From Parvibaculum indicum (GTDB taxonomy: Bacteria > Pseudomonadota > Alphaproteobacteria > Parvibaculales > Parvibaculaceae): 64,000 bases of DNA. Below, piece after piece: positions 18,197 through 27,049 of the stretch. Under the pieces are notes generated by a model that ran no database searches, was not told the DNA's origin, and worked only from the letters and a program-made list of their open reading frames with translations. The stretch covers positions 33,768 through 97,767 of the forward strand of contig NZ_JAASQO010000014.1 of NCBI RefSeq assembly GCF_011762095.1, written 5' to 3'. The position numbers and the translations under genes were made by a program. The first letter of the stretch is position 1. Each line of letters starts with the position of its first letter.

Positions 18197-18991
18197 TTAC
18201 GTCCGGCGGAGCTGGCCGCCATCCACGACGAAGATTTCGCCGGTGACGAAGCTCGCGCGCGGACTTGCGAGAAAGAGCGCGGCATCGGCGATTTCCTCCA
18301 CCTGGCCGAAACGGCGCAGCGCCACCTCGCGCTTGATCCAGCGGCCCCAGGCTTCCGACCGTTCATCCACTCTCTTCTGCCAGTCGCCGCCGGGAAAAAT
18401 GATATTGCCGGGCGCGATAGCGTTGACGCGCACCCCCTCCTTGCCGACGAGTTTGGCAAGCGAGGCGGTGACATGGTTCACGCCCGCCTTGGTCGCCCCA
18501 TAGGTGAGCGACGTGCCGAGCGCCTCCACGCCCGCGATGGAGGAAATCAGGATGATGTTGGCGTCTTCGCGGTCCGCCGCGGGGCGCGCCATGATGCGCT
18601 TCAGCGCCTCCCGGGCGAGATAGACCGCGCCGAACAGGTTCTGCTGCACATCCGCCTGCCAGTCCGCGTCGCTGACGTCGAAGCCGAGCGGCGCACGGCC
18701 GAGCCCCACATTGGCGATGGCGCAGTGAACCGGACCCAGCCGTTCTTCCGCCGCGTCGAGCGCGGCGGCGATATCGGCGGATGCCGTCATGTCGCCTGCG
18801 ACGGTGCAGAGCTGCGTTTCCGCCACGCCCTTGTCGATCAGCGCCTTGCGCGCCGCGTCGAGCGATCCCTCGCCGCGTCCCGTCAGCGCAACCTTGGCGC
18901 CTTCGCGCAGGAAGGCTTCCGCCATGCCGAAGCCGATCCCGCGGCTCGCGCCGGCGATGAAGACGTGTTTTCCGCCAAGTTCCAGATCCAT
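18197..18991 (-). CDS. SDR family oxidoreductase
   Basis: A 264-residue classical short-chain dehydrogenase/reductase. It has the NAD(P)-binding GASRGIGFGMAEA near the N-terminus (about 14-26), the NVG motif (IANVGLG, about 93-99), catalytic Ser in ILISSIAGVEA, YGATKAGVNH (Tyr/Lys pair, about 165-170), and the C-terminal IFVVDGGQL. The cofactor-specificity loop carries TGRGEGS, compatible with NADP. The substrate is unknown; the acyl-CoA surroundings suggest a hydroxyacyl or alcohol substrate. RBS GGGAGGC precedes the ATG. Its stop abuts the stop of the convergent ferritin-like gene. Confidence 0.85.
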   Translation of the reverse strand: MDLELGGKHVFIAGASRGIGFGMAEAFLREGAKVALTGRGEGSLDAARKALIDKGVAETQLCTVAGDMTASADIAAALDAAEERLGPVHCAIANVGLGRAPLGFDVSDADWQADVQQNLFGAVYLAREALKRIMARPAADREDANIILISSIAGVEALGTSLTYGATKAGVNHVTASLAKLVGKEGVRVNAIAPGNIIFPGGDWQKRVDERSEAWGRWIKREVALRRFGQVEEIADAALFLASPRASFVTGEIFVVDGGQLRRT

Positions 18992-19168
18992 CTGAGCCTC
19001 CCTCTGTTGGCCGTCACTTTAGCGCGCGGCTGTGGCCGATCAAGCCGCCGCCCTTGACGTCGCGTTCCGGCGGGCTCTCGCCGTGCGATGCGTAGATCGC
19101 TTGTGACGCCTTCCGGCCCTGCCTAGACTTTCATCAAAAGAACAATGAGGAACTCTGGGAGGAGGACC

Positions 19169-20002
19169 ATGCAATACGAACAGATAAAATCCGAAAAGCG
19201 TGACGGCGTGCTGTTGCTCACGCTCAACCGGCCGGACCGGCTGAACGCCTGGACGCCGCGCATGTCGGAGGAACTGGCCGACGCGATTGCGAAGGCGAAT
19301 GACGACGAGGATATCGGCGCCATTATCGTCACGGGCGAGGGCCGCGGCTTCTGCGCGGGCGCGGACATCGAAAGCACCTTCAAGACGCGCCTCGACGGTC
19401 AGGACCCCGGCAACGACACCAAAGGCGGCTCCGGCGGCCTGCCCGCCGGGCTCGACTGGATCGAGCTGTGCCGCACCTCCAAGCCGCTCATCGCCGCGGT
19501 AAACGGCCCCGCCGTCGGCATCGGCGTCACGCAGATCCTGCCTTTCGACATCATCGTCGCCTCGGAAGAAGCGAAATTCGGTCTCGTCTTCGTGAAAATG
19601 GGCATCGTGCCGGAGCTTGCCTCCTCGCATTTCCTCGTCAGCCGCATGGGCTGGGGCAATGCGAGCGAGATGATGCTGACGGGCCGCCTCTATCCGGCGG
19701 CGGAGGCAAAGGAAAAGGGCCTTTGCGAATATGTCGTTCCGCATGCGGAGCTTATGCCGAAGGCGATGGAGATTGCCGGCCTCATCTGCGAAAACCCCTC
19801 GCTCCAGCTTCGCATGACGAAGGAATTGCTGACGGAAAACGCCTGCACCACGGATATGAAGCGCGCCCAGCAGCTCGAAACGGACGCGCTGCGAAAATGC
19901 TGGACGACGCCGGAGCATCATGAGGCGGTGGACGCCTTCCTCAACAAGCGCAAACCCGACTTCAAGGCCGCGCGCGCGAGAGCTGGCAAGGCTGCCGAAT
20001 AA
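19169..20002 (+). CDS. Enoyl-CoA hydratase/isomerase family protein
   Basis: A 277-residue crotonase-fold protein. It has the oxyanion-hole block ITGEGRGFCAGADIEST (about 61-77) and NGPAVGIGVTQILPFDI (about 112-128), where the first catalytic Glu of crotonase is not evident. The segment KMGIVPELASSHFL retains the second Glu. This pattern suits isomerases or hydratase variants more than classic crotonase. ATG at 19169 follows GGGAGGAGG at the right distance; the ATG at 19145 does not. It is the first of three same-strand genes, two of them hydrolases. Confidence 0.82.
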   Translation: MQYEQIKSEKRDGVLLLTLNRPDRLNAWTPRMSEELADAIAKANDDEDIGAIIVTGEGRGFCAGADIESTFKTRLDGQDPGNDTKGGSGGLPAGLDWIELCRTSKPLIAAVNGPAVGIGVTQILPFDIIVASEEAKFGLVFVKMGIVPELASSHFLVSRMGWGNASEMMLTGRLYPAAEAKEKGLCEYVVPHAELMPKAMEIAGLICENPSLQLRMTKELLTENACTTDMKRAQQLETDALRKCWTTPEHHEAVDAFLNKRKPDFKAARARAGKAAE

Positions 20003-20037
20003 ACCCTGTCTCATCCGTCTGGCAGGGGAGGCCGGTC

Positions 20038-21210
20038 ATGAAAAAGTTCGAGGTCGAGCGGATACCCTTCTATCTGCACTGGGAGGAGAAATCCGCCTTC
20101 AAGGAAACCTATGCGGGCGCGCATGACCGCATCGTGGTCGAAGGGCAATATCTGAAGCCGAAGGATGCGCCGTCGAAAACGGTGCTCGTCTTCATGCACC
20201 CGACAGGCACGATGAACCTCTTGCCCATGCCGAATGCGCTGGCGGCGGCAGGCATTCACGTCCTCACCTGCGGCAGCCGCTACCCGCATAACGACAGCGC
20301 CCTCATCATGGAAAAGGTGCTGCTCGATCTCGGCGCCTATATCCGCTACGCAAAGGAAAAGCTCGGCTTCGAAAAGGTGATCCTGGCGGGCTGGTCCGGC
20401 GGCGGCTCGCTGTCGGCCTTCTATCAGTCGCAGGCGGAAAAGCCGTCGATCGCGGCCACGCCCGCGGGCGACCCGGTGGATGTGGCGGGCGCGAACCTCA
20501 TTCCCGCCGACGCGGTGATGTTTCTCGCCGCGCATGTCAGCCGCGCCCTCACGCTGACGGAATGGCTCGACCCCTCGATCCGCAACGAACTCGATCCCGA
20601 AGACCGGGACCGCGAGCTCGATCTCTACGATCCGGAAAACCCGAACCAACCGCCTTACACGCAGGAATTTCTCGCCCGCTTCCGCGCCGCCCAGATCGCG
20701 CGGTCCGAAAAGATCGACAACTGGGTGAAGGAGAAGCTCGAACATCTGCGGAAAACGGGCCGCGAGAACGAGGAATATGGCTTCACCGTGCACGGCACCA
20801 TGGCCGATCCGCGCTGGCTCGACCTCTCCATCGACCCGAACGACCGCAAGGGCCCCAACTGGTGCTTCATGGGCGACCCGAAGATCGTCAACATGTCGCC
20901 CGCCGGGCTTGCGCGCTATTCCTCGCTCCGCGCCTGGCTCTCGCAATGGTCCTATACCGAAAGCCGCGCCAACGGGCCGAAATGCGCCGGCGATATTTCA
21001 AAGCCGGTTCTGGTCGTCGAAAACGGCGCGGACGATGGCTGTACGCCGTCCCATGCCGCGCGCCTGTTCAAAGGTGTAAAGCACGATGACAAGGAGTTTC
21101 ATCGCATCGAGGGCGCAACCCATTATTATATCGGCCAGCCGGACAAGGCTGCCGAGGCTGTCGGCGTGATAGGAGCCTGGCTCCGGCAAAAGGGGCTGCT
21201 GGAGCGGTAA
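20038..21210 (+). CDS. Alpha/beta hydrolase (390 aa)
   Basis: A cytoplasmic alpha/beta-hydrolase. The nucleophile elbow is GWSGGGSLS (Ser about 121), preceded by an HPTG block in VFMHPTGTMNL that can form the oxyanion hole. The acid is likely the Asp in ENGADDGCTP (about 330), and the base His is in GATHYYIG (about 361). A ~150-residue insertion between nucleophile and acid, rich in Asp/Glu and Lys, enlarges the cap. The substrate is not known. RBS GGGGAGG is strong; it lies 35 bp after the crotonase gene and 4 bp before the next hydrolase, so the three form an operon. Confidence 0.75.
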   Translation: MKKFEVERIPFYLHWEEKSAFKETYAGAHDRIVVEGQYLKPKDAPSKTVLVFMHPTGTMNLLPMPNALAAAGIHVLTCGSRYPHNDSALIMEKVLLDLGAYIRYAKEKLGFEKVILAGWSGGGSLSAFYQSQAEKPSIAATPAGDPVDVAGANLIPADAVMFLAAHVSRALTLTEWLDPSIRNELDPEDRDRELDLYDPENPNQPPYTQEFLARFRAAQIARSEKIDNWVKEKLEHLRKTGRENEEYGFTVHGTMADPRWLDLSIDPNDRKGPNWCFMGDPKIVNMSPAGLARYSSLRAWLSQWSYTESRANGPKCAGDISKPVLVVENGADDGCTPSHAARLFKGVKHDDKEFHRIEGATHYYIGQPDKAAEAVGVIGAWLRQKGLLER

Positions 21211-21214
21211 CGAT

Positions 21215-22150
21215 ATGAATGTAGCAGTAAATGCAGGCGCGCCCGCGGGCGAGCGCAAGAGCTGGCGCGACCGCGACGGCGAGATTTCCTTCGTCGAATG
21301 GGCGGATGAAAGCAATGCGGATCGCCCCACATTGCATTTCGCCCATGCCAACGGCTTCAACGCGCTCACCTATCGCCGGCTTCTGTCGCCGCTGGCAAAG
21401 GAGTTCCGTATCCGCGCCTGGGATGCGCGCGGCCACGGGCTGACGACGCTGCCCGCCGACCCGGCGGCGCATCGCAACTGGTATGTCTATCGCGACGACC
21501 TCATCCGCTTCATCGAGGGCTGGGCGGAGGAAACGGGCGCTCCCGTCATGCTCGGCGGTCATTCCATGGGCGGCGCGATGAGCCTCATGGCGGCGGCGAA
21601 ACGGCCCGACCTCGTGCGCGGCCTGCTGCTGATCGACCCCGTGCTGATCCCCAACCATCAGCGCCGCATCGTCAATCTGGTGCAGAAGCTCGGCATCGGC
21701 GGCAGCAACGGCTTCGATCTCGCGCGCGGCGCGGAAAAGCGCCGCGCGGAATTTCCCGATGCGGAGACCATGCTGCGCGCCTATACCGGCCGGGGCGCCT
21801 TCCGAAGCTGGCCGCAGGAGATGATCGCGGATTACATCGAGGGCGGCACCGTGGCGCGCGCCGACGGCACGCTGGAACTCGCCTGCAAGCCCGCCTGGGA
21901 AGCGGCCAATTTCCGCGCGCAGGGCCATGACAGTATTGCGCCCATCGCGCAGCTCAAGGCGCCGCTCACCCTTGTCTATGCCGGGGCCGGCAGCACCTGC
22001 CGCGCACCGGCGCCCGCGCTGCTTGCCGCGCATGATCCGCAAGCCACCATCCTGCGCATCGGGCGGGCCTCGCATTTCATTCCGATGGAATTTCCCGAGA
22101 CGATCCGCCGCGAAGCGCTCGACCTTCAGGCGCGCATTGCGGCGGCGTGA
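21215..22150 (+). CDS. Alpha/beta hydrolase (311 aa)
   Basis: A compact alpha/beta-hydrolase with HANGFN (oxyanion region, about 44-49), WDARGHG (about 69-75), the nucleophile elbow GGHSMGGAMS (Ser about 113), and a C-terminal His in RASHFIPMEFPE. The usual acidic residue after strand 6 is not obvious: the loop reads YAGAGSTCRA where a Gly-Asp/Glu step is common. The acid may therefore lie elsewhere. Four bases separate it from the upstream hydrolase, implying translational coupling. Confidence 0.75.
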   Translation: MNVAVNAGAPAGERKSWRDRDGEISFVEWADESNADRPTLHFAHANGFNALTYRRLLSPLAKEFRIRAWDARGHGLTTLPADPAAHRNWYVYRDDLIRFIEGWAEETGAPVMLGGHSMGGAMSLMAAAKRPDLVRGLLLIDPVLIPNHQRRIVNLVQKLGIGGSNGFDLARGAEKRRAEFPDAETMLRAYTGRGAFRSWPQEMIADYIEGGTVARADGTLELACKPAWEAANFRAQGHDSIAPIAQLKAPLTLVYAGAGSTCRAPAPALLAAHDPQATILRIGRASHFIPMEFPETIRREALDLQARIAAA

Positions 22151-22203
22151 TGCCTCTCCTATCATTGCGCCAACGCCGATCTCAGCCGCGTAAGGAATGC
22201 TCC

Positions 22204-22653
22204 ATGGCAGGCGCAACCCGAATTGGACGGGCAGGTCTCGTATCGCTTCTGGCGATATGCGCCGTCACGCCCGCCCTCTCGGCGGAGCCCGAAAGCACCG
22301 CGCGTTATGAGATGGAGCGGGTCGATGGCGGTTTCCTGCGCCTCGACCGGCAGACCGGCGAAGTTTCCCATTGCCGCGAAATTCAGGGCGCCTGGGCCTG
22401 CCAGCTCGTGCCGGATGAGCGCGAGGCTTATCAAAAGCGGCTTGGCGAGCTTGAAAAGAAGAATGCCGATCTCCACAAGCGTCTGGAGAAAACGGACGAG
22501 GCGGAATTGCCGAGCGACGAAGAGATGGACAAGGCCTTTTCCTTCTTCGACGGCTTCATGGACCGCTTTGCCGAACTGGCGCGAAAATTCCGCGACCGAA
22601 TGGAAGAAGTGGACGAGCCCTCCGCCCCCGATCCGCAATCGGACAATATCTGA
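22204..22653 (+). CDS. Small periplasmic protein with acidic/charged helical body
   Basis: A 149-residue protein with a signal peptide (GRAGLVSLLAICAVTPALSA), a short domain with two cysteines (SHCREIQGAWACQLVPD, about 59-75) and a long charged helix (about 75-140: KRLGELEKKNADLHKRLEKT, then DKAFSFFDGFMDRFAELARK). I do not recognise it beyond small alphaproteobacterial envelope proteins of this layout. ATG at 22204 follows AAGGAATG; an upstream ATG at 22147 overlaps the previous gene and would spoil the signal peptide. It is followed 12 bp later by another small gene. Confidence 0.6.
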   Translation: MAGATRIGRAGLVSLLAICAVTPALSAEPESTARYEMERVDGGFLRLDRQTGEVSHCREIQGAWACQLVPDEREAYQKRLGELEKKNADLHKRLEKTDEAELPSDEEMDKAFSFFDGFMDRFAELARKFRDRMEEVDEPSAPDPQSDNI

Positions 22654-22665
22654 GGCGGCGGCATC

Positions 22666-22929
22666 GTGAGCAGCCATCAGGTAAAGCCGCTGGTCTTCAC
22701 CGAGCGCGATCCGGACCGCCCCGCCAAGGAGGCGGCGCTGCGTCTCATGGACGGGCACGAACTGATGCGTCTTTACGAGGTCACGCGCAGCGCGGCCTCG
22801 CAGGCGCGAAAGCAGGGCGACATGGAAAATCTCTACCCGCTGGCGCGCGGCATGAAAACCATCCAGCGCCTGGCGGATGAACGCGGCCTCGTCATTCAGG
22901 CCCGCCCGTCGCGCCGCTCCGACGCCTGA
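22666..22929 (+). CDS. Small hypothetical protein (87 aa)
   Basis: An 87-residue, mostly helical cytoplasmic protein starting with GTG, 12 bp after the preceding stop. Central segment HELMRLYEVTRSAASQARK; no cysteines, no membrane segment and no recognised domain. Same-strand spacing suggests expression with the preceding periplasmic protein. Codon use matches the neighbours, which supports a real gene; the start could also be internal. Confidence 0.45.
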   Translation: MSSHQVKPLVFTERDPDRPAKEAALRLMDGHELMRLYEVTRSAASQARKQGDMENLYPLARGMKTIQRLADERGLVIQARPSRRSDA

Positions 22930-22955
22930 GACCAATTCCGGAAATGGAAATGTGC

Positions 22956-23000
22956 CGTCATTGCGAGCGCCCGTCAGGGCGCGCGGCAATCCGGAGCCCG
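22956..23000. repeat. Interspersed repeat family C, single arm
   Basis: 'cgtcattgcgagcgcccgtcagggcgcgcggcaatccgg' matches one arm of the element at 47477-47568 and, in part, that at 60152-60187. It lies between convergent genes. Confidence 0.7.
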
Positions 23001-23058
23001 GAGCTGTCCCCGCGCCAAGACGATGCCGGCAGGTTGGTTCCGGTTACCGGATAAGGCT

Positions 23059-23979
23059 TCAGACCCCGAGCCCCTCGATCACCAGCCCTTCAAGCTGCGT
23101 CCGCATCTCGTCCGGAATGGCAATGGCCTTGCGCGTCTCGAGGTCGAGCGCAATGGCGACGGCTTCCGCGGTCGCCACGGCCTTGCCCGTTTCGAGGTCG
23201 AACAGCCAGTGGCACCAGGTATAGGTCTTGTTGCCGACGTCCTTGAGCCCGCTTCTCAGCGTCAGCACATCGCCCGCATTCGGGTGTCCCCGATAGATGA
23301 AACGATATTCGAGCGCCGCCCCGCCCACCGTGGGCGTCTGGGAGCGGTCCTCGCCGCGCGTCTGCGCCAGCAGGTTCGGAATGGAGTCCGACACGATGCC
23401 CATATAGTGCCGCGTGACGAGACGCCCCTGCATGTCGCATTGCGCATCCTGCACCTCGCCCTGATAGGTATGCACCATGCCGAGCCCGTCCGCCTCCTGA
23501 AGCGTCGGCGCCTTGCGCGGTTCGTAGAGCGTCAGGCCGCGCGCCGCGCCATGTGGCGGCAACTCGATCATGAGCGCCTTCGCCTTTTCCTTCGCCTTGG
23601 CGGGCAGCGGCTTCGTCTCGCGCGTCAGTTCGTCCAGCAGTTCGACATCGGCGGTGAAGGTCGCCGCCACATCGCCGCTCGCCGTCGCGACCATCTCCTG
23701 ATAGATGCGCAGCGAATAATCCCGCACCTCCAGCACGCCGCCGCGCAGCCAGAAGGGCGCGCCGGGCCGCTGCTCGCGCAGGAAGCGCACATGATGGTCC
23801 GTCGCGAAAAGCCGCGCGCCTTCGCTCGTCACGAAGCGCGGCCCCAGCCCCAGATGCACACCCAGCGCGGCGAGCCCCTGCGTCGCCTTCTCGACATAGA
23901 ACTGCACGTTCATATGCCCCATCTGGTCGCATTCCCAGGTCTGCACGGCGTTGCGCGCCAGTTCGGTCATCCCGCTCAT
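23059..23979 (-). CDS. Double-hotdog acyl-CoA thioesterase (paralogue 1)
   Basis: A 306-residue protein built of two 4-hydroxybenzoyl-CoA-thioesterase-like hotdog domains. The first (about 10-130) carries WECDQMGHMNVQFYVEKA with the Asp and His-x-Asn of the family. The second (about 165-290) has a degenerate counterpart, DAQCDMQGRLVTRHYMGIVS. Such proteins hydrolyse acyl-CoAs. Start ATG 23979, with an alternative at 23970 (MTELARN). It is 13 bp downstream of a paralogue of the same architecture on the same strand, so this is a tandem duplication. Confidence 0.75.
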   Translation of the reverse strand: MSGMTELARNAVQTWECDQMGHMNVQFYVEKATQGLAALGVHLGLGPRFVTSEGARLFATDHHVRFLREQRPGAPFWLRGGVLEVRDYSLRIYQEMVATASGDVAATFTADVELLDELTRETKPLPAKAKEKAKALMIELPPHGAARGLTLYEPRKAPTLQEADGLGMVHTYQGEVQDAQCDMQGRLVTRHYMGIVSDSIPNLLAQTRGEDRSQTPTVGGAALEYRFIYRGHPNAGDVLTLRSGLKDVGNKTYTWCHWLFDLETGKAVATAEAVAIALDLETRKAIAIPDEMRTQLEGLVIEGLGV

Positions 23980-23992
23980 TTTCGTGTTTCCG

Positions 23993-24904
23993 TTACTTGT
24001 TGTTCAGGGAGGCCAGCCGCGCCTTCACGTCGTCGGGCAGCGTCACGGCCTTGCGTGTCGATTTGTCGAAGAGAAGCCCCGCGCCCGCGGCCTCGAAGGC
24101 GGGTTCGCCGGTTTCTCCGTTGAAGAGCCAGTGCCGGTAGCGCAGCGTGCGTTCGCTGTCGGCTTCGATCCGTGTGCGCACGACGATGGTCTGCCCGGCC
24201 ATCAGCTCGCGCTTGTAGGAAAGCCGCGTTTCGACGGTCGCGGTGGCAAGCCCGCGCGCCGCCTGCTCATGCCGCCCGAGCCCCGCATGCGCCCACATAT
24301 GACCTTGCGCGTCCGACACCCGCGCCATGAAGAAGCGCGTATTCATATGGCCGTTGCTATCGCATTCCCATGGCGCCACGGCGGAACGGTTCGTCTCTGC
24401 CATGCCGAGTTCGTCGGCCCGCGCAAGAGAGATGTCGCGTGTCAGCGTCTCGGCGGGGAGGGATCTCGGCGCGGCATGGTCCGGCAGCCCGGTCGTCAGC
24501 TCGGTCGCCTTTTCCCGCACATGCGCCGGCCATGGCGTCAGCTTGCGCTTGTCGAGGTCGAAATGGCCGACATCCAGCGTCAGCGTCGCCGCCAGCCGGT
24601 CGTCCAGTATCTCGCGCACCTCCTGATAGACGCGCATCGTCTTGTCGCGCATTTCCACGATGCCCGAGCGGATCAGCACGAGGTCGCTGGCGCGCAGCTC
24701 CCGGTGAAAGCGGATGTGATGTTCCAGCGCGACATAGGTCGTCCGCTCGCGCGCCTGATGCTCATAGCCGAGCCCCAGCGCCGCGCGCAGGTTGAAATGC
24801 GCATCCGACGCCTTGCCTACATAATGCTGGATGTTCATATGGCCCATCTCGTCGCATTCCTGCAAAGAGACATAACCGCGATATGTGTCGATAAGACCGT
24901 TCAT
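23993..24904 (-). CDS. Double-hotdog acyl-CoA thioesterase (paralogue 2)
   Basis: A 303-residue tandem-hotdog protein. Here both domains keep the motif: LQECDEMGHMNIQHYVGKAS at about 14-33 and PWECDSNGHMNTRFFMARVS at about 178-197. This contrasts with paralogue 1, whose second motif is eroded. Predicted cytoplasmic thioesterase acting on CoA esters. It follows the crotonase-family gene by 27 bp and precedes paralogue 1 by 13 bp, so the three are likely one transcript. Confidence 0.78.
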   Translation of the reverse strand: MNGLIDTYRGYVSLQECDEMGHMNIQHYVGKASDAHFNLRAALGLGYEHQARERTTYVALEHHIRFHRELRASDLVLIRSGIVEMRDKTMRVYQEVREILDDRLAATLTLDVGHFDLDKRKLTPWPAHVREKATELTTGLPDHAAPRSLPAETLTRDISLARADELGMAETNRSAVAPWECDSNGHMNTRFFMARVSDAQGHMWAHAGLGRHEQAARGLATATVETRLSYKRELMAGQTIVVRTRIEADSERTLRYRHWLFNGETGEPAFEAAGAGLLFDKSTRKAVTLPDDVKARLASLNNK

Positions 24905-24931
24905 TCGGATGGCTTGGATACTCTGGAAACG

Positions 24932-25810
24932 TCAGAACTTGTAGGTCGACCGGGAAACGCCCTCGGCGATGGGCTCGCCGCCGTCGCGTTCCTTCACCGC
25001 CTGCTGGAAGCCGACTTCCTCGGCACGCTGCTTGAACCAGACGCCTTCCGGCGAATGCCGTGTGATACCGTCGAACAGCGTGGCGAACATTTGCGTCGTC
25101 TGCAGGCCCATATTCTCATAGGCCTGGTTCACCATCATCTTCTGCATCATGAGCTGGTTGCGCGGCACGCCCGTCATGCGTTTGGCGAGTTCGTCCACGC
25201 GCGCATCGAGTTCCGTTTCCGGCACCGCTTCGAGGACGAGGCCCATCTCTTCCGCTTCGCTGCCGGTCACGAGATCGCCGGTCAGCAGCATGCGCTTGGC
25301 CTTTTCCGGGCCGAGGCGATAGACCCACATGGCCGTCGTCGGGCAGCCCCAGACGCGCGCCGGCGGATAGCCGATCTTCGCATCCTCCGCCATCACCACC
25401 ATGTCGCAGCAAAGCGCAATGTCGGAGCCGCCCGCCACGGCAAAGCCGCGCACCTTGGCGATGGTCGGCTTATGGCTCCGCCACAGCGACATGAAGTCCT
25501 GCGTATTCGCATACATCATGTTGAAATCGACCATCGGGTCCCAGGGCCGTCCGTCGCCCTCCGGCGTGCCGGTGCCGCGATTGCCGCGCGGCGCCTCGGC
25601 GAAATCCTTCAGGTCGTAGCCCGCGCAAAAGGCGCGGCCCGCGCCCGTCAGCACGATGACATGCACATCGTCGTCGTCATTGGCCATCTGCACCGCCTGC
25701 GCCAGCTCGCGCGGCAGGCCCGACGCGATGGCGTTCAGCCGGTCGGGCCGGTTCAGCGTGATGGTGGCGATGCGATCCTGCGTTTCGTAGAGAATATGCT
25801 CGAAAGGCAT
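24932..25810 (-). CDS. Crotonase-superfamily protein lacking the canonical glutamates
   Basis: A 292-residue enoyl-CoA hydratase/isomerase fold protein. The oxyanion motif LTGAGRAFCAGYDLKDFAE (about 56-74) and GFAVAGGSDIALCCDMVV are clear. The first catalytic Glu site carries Ser-Asp, and the second region reads RVWGCPTTAMWVYR with no Glu. It is therefore unlikely to be a classic hydratase; a different crotonase-family reaction (isomerisation, dehalogenation, decarboxylation or hydrolysis) is possible. RBS AAGGAGAG. It is upstream of two thioesterases on the same strand. Confidence 0.8.
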   Translation of the reverse strand: MPFEHILYETQDRIATITLNRPDRLNAIASGLPRELAQAVQMANDDDDVHVIVLTGAGRAFCAGYDLKDFAEAPRGNRGTGTPEGDGRPWDPMVDFNMMYANTQDFMSLWRSHKPTIAKVRGFAVAGGSDIALCCDMVVMAEDAKIGYPPARVWGCPTTAMWVYRLGPEKAKRMLLTGDLVTGSEAEEMGLVLEAVPETELDARVDELAKRMTGVPRNQLMMQKMMVNQAYENMGLQTTQMFATLFDGITRHSPEGVWFKQRAEEVGFQQAVKERDGGEPIAEGVSRSTYKF

Positions 25811-25837
25811 GGCGTGCTCTCCTTGTGGGTGTCGGAT

Positions 25838-25951
25838 ATCCCATCGTCGTCATTCCGGGCCCGCCTTTGCACATCAGGGAGGCCGGAATCCATGCGGCGT
25901 CGCGTCCTGTCGCAGTCATCCTATGGATGCCGGATCGGGTCCGGCATGACG
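25838..25951. repeat. Interspersed repeat family B (degenerate copy)
   Basis: 'gtcattccgggcccgcc...' and '...gccggatcgggtccggcatgacgg' form a long inverted pair resembling the 'gtcatcccgg' family. It occupies the gap between the crotonase and esterase genes. Confidence 0.55.
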
Positions 25952-25986
25952 GCATTGGGAGGGCGATCCGACCGTGGACGCGGACC

Positions 25987-26955
25987 CTACCCGACAATAC
26001 CCTTCAGGAAGTCGTCCATCCGGTCGTTCGCCGCTTTCGACAGCTCGCCCGGAAACGCGATGAAACCATGCGCCCCGCCCGGATAGACGGCAAGCTCCGC
26101 CTTGTTCCCCGCCGCGATCCAGCGCGTATACATGAAGAGCGAGTCGTCCAGCAGCGCGTCCCGCGTGCCGATGGTGAAGAGCGCGGGCGGCATGTCGTCG
26201 AGCCGGGCATGAAGCGGCGAGATGGCCGGATCGCCGAAATCCTGCGTCTCCGGCCATGTCGCATCGCGGAACTTCTCGATATCCACGGTCCGCAGAATGA
26301 GCCGCTCGTCGCCGAAGGCGCGCTGGCTCGGCGTCATGGTGAGGTCGAAGGCGCCGAAGACCAGATTGGCGCCCTTGAACCCGGTATAGCCGTGCCGGTC
26401 GCGCATCCTGAGCAGAGTGACGGCGGACAGATGGCCGCCCGCGCTTTCGCCGCCGATCGTCATGACGTCCGTGCCGAATTCCGACTTGGCGTTCTTGGCG
26501 AGCCACACGGCAGCGCTTTCGCAATCGTCGCCGCCCGCGGGCCAGGGGTTTTCCGGCGCGAGGCGGTATTCCACGCTCACGCAGACGAGCCCCGTCCGGT
26601 CGGCGATCCGTTCCAGCATCGGGTCCTGCTGGTCGGATGCGCCAAGCACCCAGCCCCCGCCATGAAGATGCAGATAGACGCCCTTGGGCGTTCCTTCCGG
26701 CGCAATCACGCGCAGCGGGATCTTGTTGCCCGCCTTGCCGTCGATCTCGATGATGCGCGCCCGCTCCGATTTCGGCGCGAGCGGGAAGGGGCCTTCGCCC
26801 CGGTCGCGCGCATCGCGCACTTCCTGCGCGCCGACCTCCCACCATTCCGGCCCGCCCGTCAGCGTGTCGATGATGACCTGGTTGATGGTCTTCGTCTCCT
26901 CGCTCTCGGCATCGGGACCGAAAAGCGACGGATCGAACGGATTGCTGCCTGACAT
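25987..26955 (-). CDS. Alpha/beta hydrolase of the hormone-sensitive-lipase type
   Basis: A 322-residue esterase of family IV. It has the oxyanion motif [12 protein letters not shown], the nucleophile elbow [13 protein letters not shown], the acid in [10 protein letters not shown] and the base His in [11 protein letters not shown], so the triad is complete. Such enzymes hydrolyse short to medium acyl esters in the cytoplasm. It is preceded by an acidic ~60-residue cap region. It is on the same strand as the neighbouring acyl-CoA genes, but a 176-bp repeat-containing gap separates it from the next. Confidence 0.85.
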   Translation of the reverse strand: MSGSNPFDPSLFGPDAESEETKTINQVIIDTLTGGPEWWEVGAQEVRDARDRGEGPFPLAPKSERARIIEIDGKAGNKIPLRVIAPEGTPKGVYLHLHGGGWVLGASDQQDPMLERIADRTGLVCVSVEYRLAPENPWPAGGDDCESAAVWLAKNAKSEFGTDVMTIGGESAGGHLSAVTLLRMRDRHGYTGFKGANLVFGAFDLTMTPSQRAFGDERLILRTVDIEKFRDATWPETQDFGDPAISPLHARLDDMPPALFTIGTRDALLDDSLFMYTRWIAAGNKAELAVYPGGAHGFIAFPGELSKAANDRMDDFLKGIVG

Positions 26956-27049
26956 CTTGTTTTCCCTGCGAGTGTTGTTCTTGCGTCTTAATAGACCGGA
27001 TTTTTCGGGCCGCGTCTAATGCCCGGCGACGATGCGCGGCGGCGATGCC

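Noticed and set aside
17909..18991. Encapsulin nanocompartment operon
   Set aside because: Only the cargo-like ferritin is present; the neighbouring gene is a clear SDR and no HK97-fold protein was found in the window.
25838..25951. Small coding gene between the crotonase and the esterase
   Set aside because: Frames across this gap are dominated by the inverted repeat and show no start with RBS.
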